Part shown: positions 1-7,621 of the stretch, piece by piece
Numbering within the stretch: the first letter of the stretch is position 1
Layout: each line of letters opens with the position of its first letter
IMG/VR virus record: IMGVR_UViG_3300043410_002484
Coordinates: 1 to 36,975 of that record
Length of the DNA stretch: 36,975 bases
Source of the DNA: a virus
Strand: one strand, 5' to 3'
Position numbers and translations under genes: made by a program
The notes under the pieces: model-generated
Databases searched by the model: none
What the model saw: the letters and a program-made list of their open reading frames with translations, nothing else
Told to the model about the DNA's origin: nothing

Positions 1-1
1 T

Positions 2-723
<722 letters not shown>

Positions 724-733
<10 letters not shown>

Positions 734-1728
734 CTGCAATCGCTCGCGAGGTACGCTACGCGGTTTCAGATCCGCGCAAGCTCTGCGATGCGCTCGGGCT
801 CTCGAAGGATTCGAAGCCACAGGGCGGAGGGCTCAGCGTGCGCTGTCCGGCACATGGCGAGAAGAACCCAAGCTGCTCGGTAACTCGAGGTCCAGACGGC
901 ACAGTTCGGGTTCGTTGCTTCGGGTGCGACTTTAGCGGTGACGCCCTGACACTGATCGCTCAAGTGCACGGGTTAACACTCCGCGGCGATGACTTTCGTC
1001 AGGTTCTTGCCGTGGGCGCCGAGATCTCGGGCCAGCTGGGATTGCGCGAGGAGATTCTCTCAGGACGCCCGATGCCTGAGCGCAAGCCAGTCGAAGCGCC
1101 GCCCCAGCAAGCGCCAGCGGAGTACCCGCCCCAAGACGAAGTCGCTCGACTCTGGAACGAAGCCCTGCCGGTCTGCTCCGACGCCGACGCGTGGGAGGCG
1201 CTGCGGGCTCGAGCAATTGACCCTGAGGCAGTGGATCGTGAGGGCGTGTTGCGTGTCTTGCCGACCGATTGCGACCTGCCATCTTGGGCGCGCTACCGCG
1301 GTCGTAGCTGGCTAGAGACCGGGCACCGACTGCTCGTCGCCATGTGGGACTGCAACGGGCGCCTGCTGAGCGTCAGGGGATGGCGGATCGGAGAAAGTGA
1401 TTCGCCCAAGCGCTTGCCGCCGGCGGGGCACCGGGCGACGGCGCTCGTTATGGCGAATCGCTTCGCGTGGCAGATGCTCACGAGGCGCGCGTGTCCGAGA
1501 AAGCTTGTGGTTGTCGAGGGTGAACCCGACTTCGTCACCGCGGCGATGAAGCTTCCGGACGCTGTCATCGGAGTGATCTCAGGTTCCTGGGATGAGTACT
1601 TCGCAGAGCAAGTTCCAAGCGGAACGCAGGTGATTGTCGCAACGCACAACGACGATGCCGGTGACCGCTACGCAGAGGGTGTGATCAAGACTCTGGGAGA
1701 ACGCTGCCCAGTCTGGAGGGCCGCTTGA
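724..1728 (+). CDS. Phage DNA primase, CHC2 zinc finger plus TOPRIM
   Basis: A 334-residue primase that would make RNA primers at the phage fork. The N-terminal zinc-binding module has C41-x2-H44 and C65-x2-C68, the CHC2 pattern (CPAH ... CFGC). A TOPRIM-type motif follows at about residues 261-270 (VVVEGEPDF), with the acidic metal-binding segment HNDDAGD near 308-314. Between them is a Trp/Arg-rich region (about 150-230) typical of the primase RNA-polymerase core. The ATG start overlaps the upstream gene by 10 bp, and the stop overlaps the helicase start. The protein is short compared with cellular DnaG and lacks a helicase domain, which the next gene supplies. Assignment to the DnaG/TOPRIM family is secure; the split primase and helicase arrangement is inferred from adjacency. 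Confidence 0.9.
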
Positions 1729-2840
1729 GCGAAGATCTGAACGATAAGCAACGCGCGGGCAGAATGCCCAGCGATCTGCGAGAAGGTGCGCAACCAGTCA
1801 ATCGACGCGCTCAGCAGACGGCCGAGCGGGAGCCCATCAGGATCTACACGGTTCGCGATCTGTTGACCGAGTCCGTCGCTCGAGCAACGCGAGCTGAGGG
1901 GGCAACGAAGGCGTGCACCACCGGGCACTACGAGCTCGACAACATCACCGGTGGATTCGCCCCCGGGTTCGTGTGGGTATTTGGTGCTGACACGAGTTGG
2001 GGAAAGTCGAGCTTCATCATCGCTGCTGCCGACGAGAACATCAAAGCGGGGCGTCGCGTCCTGATCGTGTCGGCAGAGGACCCGGCAGAGCTCTACGCCG
2101 ATCGCCTACTCGTTCGCCGCTCGCGCGTCGACGCAGATCGCTTTCGTAAGAAGCGCCTTGACCCGGACGAGATCGCCGCAATCAAGAAAGTGCGAGATGC
2201 TGCCGAGGATGTGCCGGTCTACTGCCACGCCGAGAACAAGACGATCGAGCGACTGCATAGCGAGCTAACAGCGATCGTGCGCCTCGAAGGCATCGACATG
2301 ATCGTGTTCGACTACCTGCAGGAGTTCACGAGCTCAAAGAAGCATCAGGACGAGCGTACACGCTTCAAGCACACGAGTCAGATCATGCGCGATCTGGTTC
2401 GCACGAACGGGAAGTCAGGCGCTATTCTGTCGCAGCTAACCATCAACAGCGACACGAAGGTGCCGAACAAGCAGAACATCCGAGAGAGTCGCGACGTGAG
2501 CAACGCAGCTGAGGTTGTCGCCATCGGGTTTACGCCAGAGACGGACGTCACGAAAGGGAATCCGGGTCGAGATGACCAAGGCCGAGCGCTTGCGCCAGAA
2601 GTGGTGTTCAAAGCAGGTGAGCGCTACATCCTGATCGACAAGAACAAGAACGGGCCACGCGGCAAGAAAGTCCAGATGCGCTGGGACGAAAAGTCGGCGT
2701 GTTTCGATACTGTTCACGATCCAGAGTTGGAGCGATTGCAGCGCGCTGTGGATGAGTACTCGAAGTTCACCGACGACTTCGACGACGGACTACCGAGCCA
2801 CCCCCACAACAACCCTGAGCACTGGGAGAACTACCGATGA
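1725..2840 (+). CDS. Replicative helicase-like RecA/DnaB-fold ATPase
   Basis: A 371-residue P-loop ATPase of the DnaB C-terminal / RadA / KaiC type, probably the phage replicative helicase working with the upstream primase. The Walker A segment is GADTSWGKSS at about residues 87-96, with the catalytic Lys near 94. A beta-strand and acidic motif (LIVSAED) follows near 110, and the Walker B is MIVFDYLQEF near 192-201. A Gln-containing sensor-like strand (AILSQLTINS) lies near 230. Roughly 65 residues precede the RecA core, so there is no full DnaB N-terminal domain. It starts at a TTG that overlaps the primase stop (TTGA), which suggests translational coupling. It could instead be a RadA-like recombination ATPase, but the neighbour favours a helicase. 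Confidence 0.85.
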   Translation: MSEDLNDKQRAGRMPSDLREGAQPVNRRAQQTAEREPIRIYTVRDLLTESVARATRAEGATKACTTGHYELDNITGGFAPGFVWVFGADTSWGKSSFIIAAADENIKAGRRVLIVSAEDPAELYADRLLVRRSRVDADRFRKKRLDPDEIAAIKKVRDAAEDVPVYCHAENKTIERLHSELTAIVRLEGIDMIVFDYLQEFTSSKKHQDERTRFKHTSQIMRDLVRTNGKSGAILSQLTINSDTKVPNKQNIRESRDVSNAAEVVAIGFTPETDVTKGNPGRDDQGRALAPEVVFKAGERYILIDKNKNGPRGKKVQMRWDEKSACFDTVHDPELERLQRAVDEYSKFTDDFDDGLPSHPHNNPEHWENYR

Positions 2841-3367
2841 ACGACCGAATCGCCCACCTCGAAGACCAGGTCGCGCGCCTTCAAGCTGCAGCCACTGAGG
2901 CGGTGCTGGAGCGCCGCGCCAACGACCTAACGCAACAGGTTACCAAGTTCCACCAGGCCTTCGGGTACCCGGTTCGCATTCAGCTCACGGAGCCCACGGC
3001 CGACGAATGCGCGCTGCGACTTCGACTGGTGACCGAGGAGTTTCTTGAGCTGCTCGAAGCCCACGGCGCACCCAAGAACCTACGCGACAAGGTATGGCGA
3101 CAGGTTACCGAGTGGGTCGCGTGGCAGCGTACTGGACCCGGGTTCAACATCGACCCGGTCAAAGTCGCGGACGCCCTCGGAGACATCGATTTCGTCAACG
3201 AGGGAACGCGCTTGACCTACGGTATTCCGCGGCAGCCAGTGGCGAACGAGATTGCGCGCAGTAACCTGGCGAAGGCCGGAGGTGAACTCGATGCGAACGG
3301 GAAACTCCAGAAGCCTCCAGGTTGGACGCCGCCCGACATCTCCGGCGTGCTTGCGAGGTACAGATGA
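2837..3367 (+). CDS. MazG-like nucleotide pyrophosphohydrolase
   Basis: A 176-residue all-alpha protein resembling the MazG / phosphoribosyl-ATP pyrophosphohydrolase-like superfamily, which removes pyrophosphate from nucleotides. Visible family features are the acidic helix VTEEFLELLE (residues 65-74, with E67, E68 and E71 as the expected metal ligands) and a second acidic helix DALGDID at 112-118, the usual ExxE ... D pattern. The C-terminal segment (GELDANGKLQKPPGW) is common in phage members. The N-terminal 30 residues form a heptad-like coiled coil (IAHLEDQVARLQAA), probably for oligomerisation. It overlaps the helicase stop by 4 bp (ATGA), which places it in the replication operon. A role in nucleotide-pool remodelling or in lowering a host alarmone is possible but not shown by the sequence. 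Confidence 0.8.
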   Translation: MNDRIAHLEDQVARLQAAATEAVLERRANDLTQQVTKFHQAFGYPVRIQLTEPTADECALRLRLVTEEFLELLEAHGAPKNLRDKVWRQVTEWVAWQRTGPGFNIDPVKVADALGDIDFVNEGTRLTYGIPRQPVANEIARSNLAKAGGELDANGKLQKPPGWTPPDISGVLARYR

Positions 3368-3561
3368 AGGCGTCTCAAATCCTCGAGGAAGCCCGAGCCC
3401 ACGGAGCAAACCCGCGCCTGGTTGACGGGATCGTCGTAACGAACTGGATCGCGGACAGGCAGCTGCGCAGTGTGGTGCTCGACGCGATGGACCCGATTGC
3501 GGAGCTGCTGCGTCGGGAAGAGTTGGAAGCGAAACCCGTGAGCGCGAGGAGTGAACGATGA
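3364..3561 (+). CDS. Small hypothetical early protein
   Basis: A 65-residue protein. I chose the ATG at 3364 because it overlaps the preceding stop as ATGA, the same coupling seen elsewhere in this operon; a longer frame from 3322 would run 46 bp into the MazG-like gene. It is predicted all-helical and rather charged (Arg and Glu rich C-terminus), with no cysteine pairs, signal peptide or membrane segment. Its stop overlaps the next gene by 4 bp. I do not recognise the family; presence in the early operon suggests a DNA-metabolism or regulatory accessory. Confidence 0.65.
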   Translation: MKASQILEEARAHGANPRLVDGIVVTNWIADRQLRSVVLDAMDPIAELLRREELEAKPVSARSER

Positions 3562-4130
3562 GCACAGGACTAGAACCAAATACCCAATGCAAAGGCGCTG
3601 ACTTACTGTTCCGCAAGAGCGCGCTGATGTGGCGCGTTCGGTGTGCATGCGGAATCGAGTTCAACCGCAGGGAGCGCGCGATCTTGGCTACGCGCGTGCT
3701 AGACTGCGAGGAATGTGCGCGTCGGCGCCGCGACCAAGTCCTGCGTCGCGCGGCCCACAACGCGCACAGACCCAAGACCATCACGCTCGCCGTCGGTCTC
3801 GATCTCCGCGGCTCAGTGCTGCTGGGACCGGAGGACGGCAACCGTCACCGCTGGCGCGTGCGCTGCAACTGTGGCGCAGAGTTCACGCGCAGCGATGGTT
3901 TGCTTCGGCGCCGCATGCAGGCTCGATGTGACGGGTGCCGCAAGATCGAGTGGGACAAGGCGCGCGCCGCGTCACCGAGACCTGCGAAGCGCTGCGAGCT
4001 GTGCGAGGGCATGGGACACCGCCGCTCACCCTCGGGCTGCCAGCGTTGTGGCGAGCCGTTCGTTCCCGAGACACTGGAGTCTCTCACCGGGTGGGAGCGG
4101 AGTGAAGAGATTGCGGGGTCTCGGCTGTGA
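3558..4130 (+). CDS. Cysteine-rich protein with three zinc-ribbon-like modules
   Basis: A 190-residue protein. Two similar modules share the pattern CxC, about 20 residues, CxxC: the first has CACG with CEEC at about residues 29-55, the second CNCG with CDGC at about 100-130. A third module near 150-170 has CELC and CQRC. All three look like zinc-binding ribbons, and the lengths between them are Arg-rich, consistent with nucleic-acid binding. It overlaps the previous gene by 4 bp. The two N-terminal modules may come from an internal duplication. Phage proteins of this kind are often annotated as HNH-like or zinc-ribbon proteins, but no HNH catalytic residues are evident here. Function is unknown; a DNA-binding or transcriptional role is inferred only from Cys spacing and basic charge. 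Confidence 0.65.
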   Translation: MSTGLEPNTQCKGADLLFRKSALMWRVRCACGIEFNRRERAILATRVLDCEECARRRRDQVLRRAAHNAHRPKTITLAVGLDLRGSVLLGPEDGNRHRWRVRCNCGAEFTRSDGLLRRRMQARCDGCRKIEWDKARAASPRPAKRCELCEGMGHRRSPSGCQRCGEPFVPETLESLTGWERSEEIAGSRL

Positions 4131-4192
4131 AGCGCAAGGCAGTTGGTCACCAGTGTGGACAACACGGCCTTGGTGATTGTTAGGAGTGAACG

Positions 4193-4507
4193 GTGAAATA
4201 CTACCTGATTCTGAACAACGATAAATGCGGGCGTCGCGTGGAAATCGTTTCCCTCTTGAATAACAAGAGTCTCTATGGAGCAGAAAGAGAGGCAGTTGGC
4301 CTGATTGGTTCGCGCTGGAAGTCAGGCTACGAAGGCTCAGTTGAGAGTGCAGAAATAGTTCGCGTGTATCAAAGAACAGAACTGGTCGTCATTCTCGACA
4401 AGATGAAAAGCGCACAAGCGCCCGTAGATCTGGAATTGTTGGCAACAGAACGGCGAGAGCGCGCCGAGTACGAGCGCCTGAAAGCGAAATACGGAATGCT
4501 TGCATAG
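4193..4507 (+). CDS. Hypothetical small protein with AT-richer codons
   Basis: A 104-residue protein starting at a GTG preceded by AGGAG at 4182-4186 (6-nt spacing). The N-terminal half is beta-rich (YYLILNND ... VVILDKM) and the C-terminal third is a charged helix rich in Glu and Arg. Codons ending in A or T are much more frequent than in the flanking genes (for example aaa, gaa, aat), so its composition stands out by eye, which may mean recent acquisition. A 62-bp gap precedes it, breaking the tightly overlapped run. I do not recognise the family. Confidence 0.6.
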   Translation: MKYYLILNNDKCGRRVEIVSLLNNKSLYGAEREAVGLIGSRWKSGYEGSVESAEIVRVYQRTELVVILDKMKSAQAPVDLELLATERRERAEYERLKAKYGMLA

Positions 4508-4561
4508 ACGTCGGCCCAGCCGAAGCCAGGCCTCCCGTCCGTCGCTGAACAGGAGGATTGC

Positions 4562-5311
4562 ATGCTGGCACTGAACACGCAAGTACCACTCAAGACACCG
4601 CCGCCACCGATCGCGAAGGAGCCGTGGCTTCTCGCGCTCTACTTCCAGAGCGAGGTAACCCTTGGCGATAAGTCCCCATTGGGACCAATGCTGGAACGAG
4701 CGGAGCTCTACAGCGCCGCATGGAAGGTCTGCAAGCGCTGCGATGGAAGTGGCATTGACTCGCGCGAGGAAGACAAGTGGATGCGCTCCAAGCGCGCGTT
4801 CGATCTGCTCTATCCAGACGCTCCCGCCTACGAAACCTTTCGGCCGCCCCCTGAGTCTGAGTCGTGCAAGAGCTGCCGAGGGACTGGGGCGAAGCGCGCC
4901 GTGCGTCGCAAGGAGGAAGAGACCGCGCGCCCAAGCGGCACGCAGCACGGTGGCGAGCCGCCAGAAGCGAACGATGATGCGGTTTTGCGTGTAGCGCGCG
5001 CATCACGGGTGATGCTCCGAGTTGGAAACGTGAGCCAGCAGCACCTTGCCGCGCTACTCGTGTACCACGGCGCCCCCGGCGACCACTGTGACGGCAACCA
5101 CGCGAATCGGCTCATCAGTCTCATCCCGCTGGTCAGCGACAGAGCAGCCGGGCAACTGCGCAGCAAAGGTGTGCTCGAGGTCTACAGGCGCCTGGCGGAA
5201 GCGTCGCGCCGAACCGATCGGGAAAGGGAGCGGTACCTCGTCGAAGAGACGGCTGCGCACCTCCTGCTCGTCGCAGCGACCACCACGTGGGATTCCTGTT
5301 TGGAGGTCTGA
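4562..5311 (+). CDS. DnaJ-like zinc-motif protein, candidate late transcription regulator
   Basis: A 249-residue protein with a strong Shine-Dalgarno, AGGAGG at 4551-4556, 5 nt before the ATG. Two CxxCxGxG motifs are visible: CKRCDGSG (C57, C60) and CKSCRGTG (C102, C105). Together they would bind one zinc as in the DnaJ central domain. The C-terminal half (about 140-249) is helical and basic. Late antiterminators of the Q type in some lambdoid phages carry a similar DnaJ-like zinc finger and sit, as here, at the end of the early region just before the terminase genes. The regulator call rests on that position and the motif; I see no other Q signature. It could instead be a structural zinc protein of unknown role. 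Confidence 0.5.
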   Translation: MLALNTQVPLKTPPPPIAKEPWLLALYFQSEVTLGDKSPLGPMLERAELYSAAWKVCKRCDGSGIDSREEDKWMRSKRAFDLLYPDAPAYETFRPPPESESCKSCRGTGAKRAVRRKEEETARPSGTQHGGEPPEANDDAVLRVARASRVMLRVGNVSQQHLAALLVYHGAPGDHCDGNHANRLISLIPLVSDRAAGQLRSKGVLEVYRRLAEASRRTDRERERYLVEETAAHLLLVAATTTWDSCLEV

Positions 5312-5313
5312 CC

Positions 5314-5547
5314 ATGGCGAAAGAATTCACCTGTTGGCAGATCGCTCAGCGTATTTACCCAGACGAAGCCAAGGGAGCATCGAAGGGCAAACGCAGGGCC
5401 CTCGTTCGACGCGTTCGCCGCCGGCTTCAGCGTCTCGGAATCGTTCGTCAGGACTCTACGGGCGGTCGCGTATTCACCACCGAGAACGATCTCCGCTCCC
5501 TCATGACCCACGTGTGGGCAGACGCAAACGAACGAGAGGCCGGATGA
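5314..5547 (+). CDS. Small basic winged-helix-like DNA-binding protein
   Basis: A 77-residue protein. I chose the ATG at 5314 because GGAGG at 5302-5306 is well spaced from it, whereas a GTG at 5287 would lie inside the upstream gene without a ribosome site. The sequence reads as helix (FTCWQIAQRIYP), then a strongly basic helix (KRRALVRRVRRRLQRLG), then a beta-wing-like segment (IVRQDSTGGRVFTTEN) and a final helix, which is the layout of a winged helix-turn-helix. It sits immediately upstream of the repeat/TATAAT control region and is the last gene before the terminase genes, so it is a plausible regulator of the late operon. The exact family is not recognised. Confidence 0.6.
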   Translation: MAKEFTCWQIAQRIYPDEAKGASKGKRRALVRRVRRRLQRLGIVRQDSTGGRVFTTENDLRSLMTHVWADANEREAG

Positions 5548-5550
5548 AAA

Positions 5551-5590
5551 ACGGGACCACTCGGGACCACTCGGGCCCATTCGGGCCCAC
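5551..5590 (+). repeat. Four 10-bp tandem direct repeats
   Basis: Four consecutive decamers are seen: acgggaccac, tcgggaccac, tcgggcccat, tcgggcccac (consensus TCGGGMCCAY). They are spaced by exactly one helical turn, so a protein bound to each would sit on the same DNA face. They end 12 bp before a TATAAT box. Candidate binding sites for a transcription activator or for the small terminase. Confidence 0.85.
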
Positions 5591-5608
5591 GGCTTACCCC
5601 CCTATAAT
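5580..5608 (+). promoter_or_regulatory. Candidate late promoter with perfect -10 box
   Basis: A perfect TATAAT lies at 5603-5608 in an otherwise GC-rich, gene-free stretch. With a 17-bp spacer the -35 position would be 5580-5585 (ttcggg), which is a poor match and falls inside the last 10-bp repeat. A good -10 with no -35 and upstream tandem sites is typical of activator-dependent phage late promoters. Transcription would begin near 5615, about 60 nt before the small terminase gene. No other convincing promoter precedes the packaging genes. Confidence 0.5.
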
Positions 5609-5673
5609 GGTAGGGCTCGCGAGCGCGTCTGGTCTGTACCTCCTTCAGACTGACCTGGCGGACCCGAACTCTA

Positions 5674-6150
5674 GTGGCACGCGGAAGCAAGGGACCGAGT
5701 CTCGAACGCATCGCCGAGATCCTCGTCGAGGCAACTCGTGGCAGGGATTGGCAGGGGACGGCAGCGAAGCACGGAATCTCCGAGCGAACGCTGTACCGAT
5801 GGCAGGCCCGTATCGCGACGGACCCGAAGCTGGCAGATCTTGTCAGCAAAAGAAGCGAACAGAGTTCGGCGACCTGGGCGAGCGAGGCGGACGCCACATT
5901 GCTCGAATGCGTGCGGTTCATCCGCAAGGCTGCAACCGAAGGCGACCCACAGAACCCGGACCAAGTCCACTCTGTCGCCGGTGCCATGAAACTGCTGGGC
6001 GAACTCGACACGGCCAAGAAGTTCTTGCAGCTGCGAATCGACAAGGCTCGAGCTGATGTTCGAGAGCCTGCTGCGCCTGGAGCGTCTGGAGCGGCAAATC
6101 GACCGCATCCTGGGTCCGGACGAGCCGGCGAAGAGCCGCGAGTCCACTGA
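5674..6150 (+). CDS. Terminase small subunit-like, helix-turn-helix
   Basis: A 158-residue protein with an N-terminal helix-turn-helix (about residues 25-48, GISERTLYRWQARI as recognition part), matching the DNA-recognition role of small terminases that bind cos or pac. A helical oligomerisation region follows (about 70-125). The last 30 residues are Pro/Gly/Ala-rich and overlap the large terminase gene by 95 bp in another frame, an unusually long overlap. The start is a GTG at 5674 with no strong Shine-Dalgarno, 66 bp after the candidate -10 box. A generic phage HTH regulator is the alternative, but adjacency to the large terminase makes the small subunit more likely. Confidence 0.75.
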   Translation: MARGSKGPSLERIAEILVEATRGRDWQGTAAKHGISERTLYRWQARIATDPKLADLVSKRSEQSSATWASEADATLLECVRFIRKAATEGDPQNPDQVHSVAGAMKLLGELDTAKKFLQLRIDKARADVREPAAPGASGAANRPHPGSGRAGEEPRVH

Positions 6151-7621
6151 ACTCGACGCGTTGAAGCTTCGGCTGATAGAGCGCTGGCGCGACGATCCAG
6201 TCCTCTACTGCCGCGAGCGACTCGGACTTGAGTTGGTCCCCGAACAAGAGCGCGTAGCTCTTGATGTTCGCGACAGCACCCACGTCGGTGTTCACTCGGG
6301 GCAGAAGACCGGCAAGTCGACGCTCGCGAACGGAATCGCCTGTTGGTGGTCCGAGACGCGCGAGAATGCGAACGCCATCATCACGAGCTCGACCGAGGAC
6401 CAGGTCAAGCTCATCAACTGGAAGGCGCTTCGCAAGCTAGTTGAGGCCGTCGCAAAGCTTCCGCGCGATCCGTCCAACTGGGTTGACGCAGCGATCGCGC
6501 AGCTTCCGTTCCCACGGTTGCCGCTCGATCCAAGTCTAGGGTTTGAATCGCCAATCACCGGGAACATGGTGATCGGTCGCGTCAGCGGCACGGCCGTCGG
6601 AACCCAGGGGTTCAGCGGTTCGAACCTGCTTATCATTGCCGATGAAGCCTCGGGTATCGACGAAGAGTTCTTCGCGGCCTTTGAGGGCAACAGCGCTGGC
6701 GGTGGTCGGCAGCTGTTACTCGGTAACCCAAACTTTACATCTGGCACGTTCTTCGATTGCGAACGCAAGTGCGTCGAGAACGGTGGTCTCTGGCGATTTC
6801 ATCGCCTCTCGAGCACGAACACGATCAATGCCCGCGAAGGGCGGATGGTCGTTCCTGGGCTCGCGCTGCGCGAGTGGTGCGAGGAGCGTCTCGCGGACTG
6901 GGGTGCTGACCATCCCGAATACCAGATCCGCGTGCTCGGTCGCCCGCCGGCGCAGGCGAGCAACTCGGTCATATCGCTCGCGGACGTCGAGCGCGCCATT
7001 GCGCGGTACGCAACCGCGAAACCCGATGGCCCGCTCAGCATAGGGGTTGACGTCGCTCGCTTCGGCGATGACGACAGCGTTGCGGCCCCTGTGCGCGGCT
7101 CGCTTTCGTGCCCAAGGCATCGGCGCAGCGGTTACGACTCGTTCCAAGTTGCCGAGATGGTCTTGGACCTCATCATTCGCGAGAAGCGCCTCGACGAGCC
7201 CTGCACGGTCATCGTGGACGTTGGCGGCGGTTACGGTGGCGGAGTCGTCGATCAGCTAGTCCGCATGATCGCCGCGCATGAACGCCGCGACATCAACGCT
7301 ATCGAAGTGATCTCGTTCAACGGCGCAGAGTCTGCTAGCGACGAAAGCTATGTCAACTGTCGCGACCAAGCGTGGTTTGCGATGGGCGAGTGGCTCAAGA
7401 CGACGGGAGCAATCCCGCGCGACGACAAGCTCGAAGGCGACATTCTCGCCCCGCGGTATCAGTTCGATGCCAAGGCGCGCCGCAAGGTTGAGCCGAAGAA
7501 GGACATCAAGAAACGACTGAAGCGCAGTCCAGATGACGGCGACGCGCTTGCGATCGCGCTGTGGGGTCGCAGCTCAGCAAGCCAATGGGTCATCGACCCG
7601 GAAGATCCTGACGAACACTGA
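6056..7621 (+). CDS. Terminase large subunit (packaging ATPase and nuclease)
   Basis: A 521-residue motor that pumps DNA into the prohead and cuts the concatemer. ATPase domain: Walker A-like HSGQKTGKST at residues 80-89 (K87), Walker B LLIIADEAS with D196 and E197, and the coupling motif GNP near 220. Nuclease domain (RNase H fold): first Asp in GVDVARFGDDDS (D332), a second acidic strand IVDVGGG near 387, and a final acidic motif DDGDALAIAL near 493. Length and motif order are standard. The start at 6056 lies inside the small terminase gene; a later start is possible, but the first residues (LLRLERLERQIDRI) look like genuine helix. Its stop overlaps the portal start (TGATG). Confidence 0.95.
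   Translation: MFESLLRLERLERQIDRILGPDEPAKSRESTELDALKLRLIERWRDDPVLYCRERLGLELVPEQERVALDVRDSTHVGVHSGQKTGKSTLANGIACWWSETRENANAIITSSTEDQVKLINWKALRKLVEAVAKLPRDPSNWVDAAIAQLPFPRLPLDPSLGFESPITGNMVIGRVSGTAVGTQGFSGSNLLIIADEASGIDEEFFAAFEGNSAGGGRQLLLGNPNFTSGTFFDCERKCVENGGLWRFHRLSSTNTINAREGRMVVPGLALREWCEERLADWGADHPEYQIRVLGRPPAQASNSVISLADVERAIARYATAKPDGPLSIGVDVARFGDDDSVAAPVRGSLSCPRHRRSGYDSFQVAEMVLDLIIREKRLDEPCTVIVDVGGGYGGGVVDQLVRMIAAHERRDINAIEVISFNGAESASDESYVNCRDQAWFAMGEWLKTTGAIPRDDKLEGDILAPRYQFDAKARRKVEPKKDIKKRLKRSPDDGDALAIALWGRSSASQWVIDPEDPDEH

Noticed and set aside
5551-5590. CRISPR-like array
   Set aside because: The repeats are 10 bp, contiguous and without spacers.
5046-6056. 336-residue + strand open frame through the control region and small terminase, including an ATGA start at 5544
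   Set aside because: Most of it is antiphase to two well-supported genes, its product is Arg/Gly/Ser low-complexity, and the 5551-5590 repeats look like DNA sites rather than protein.
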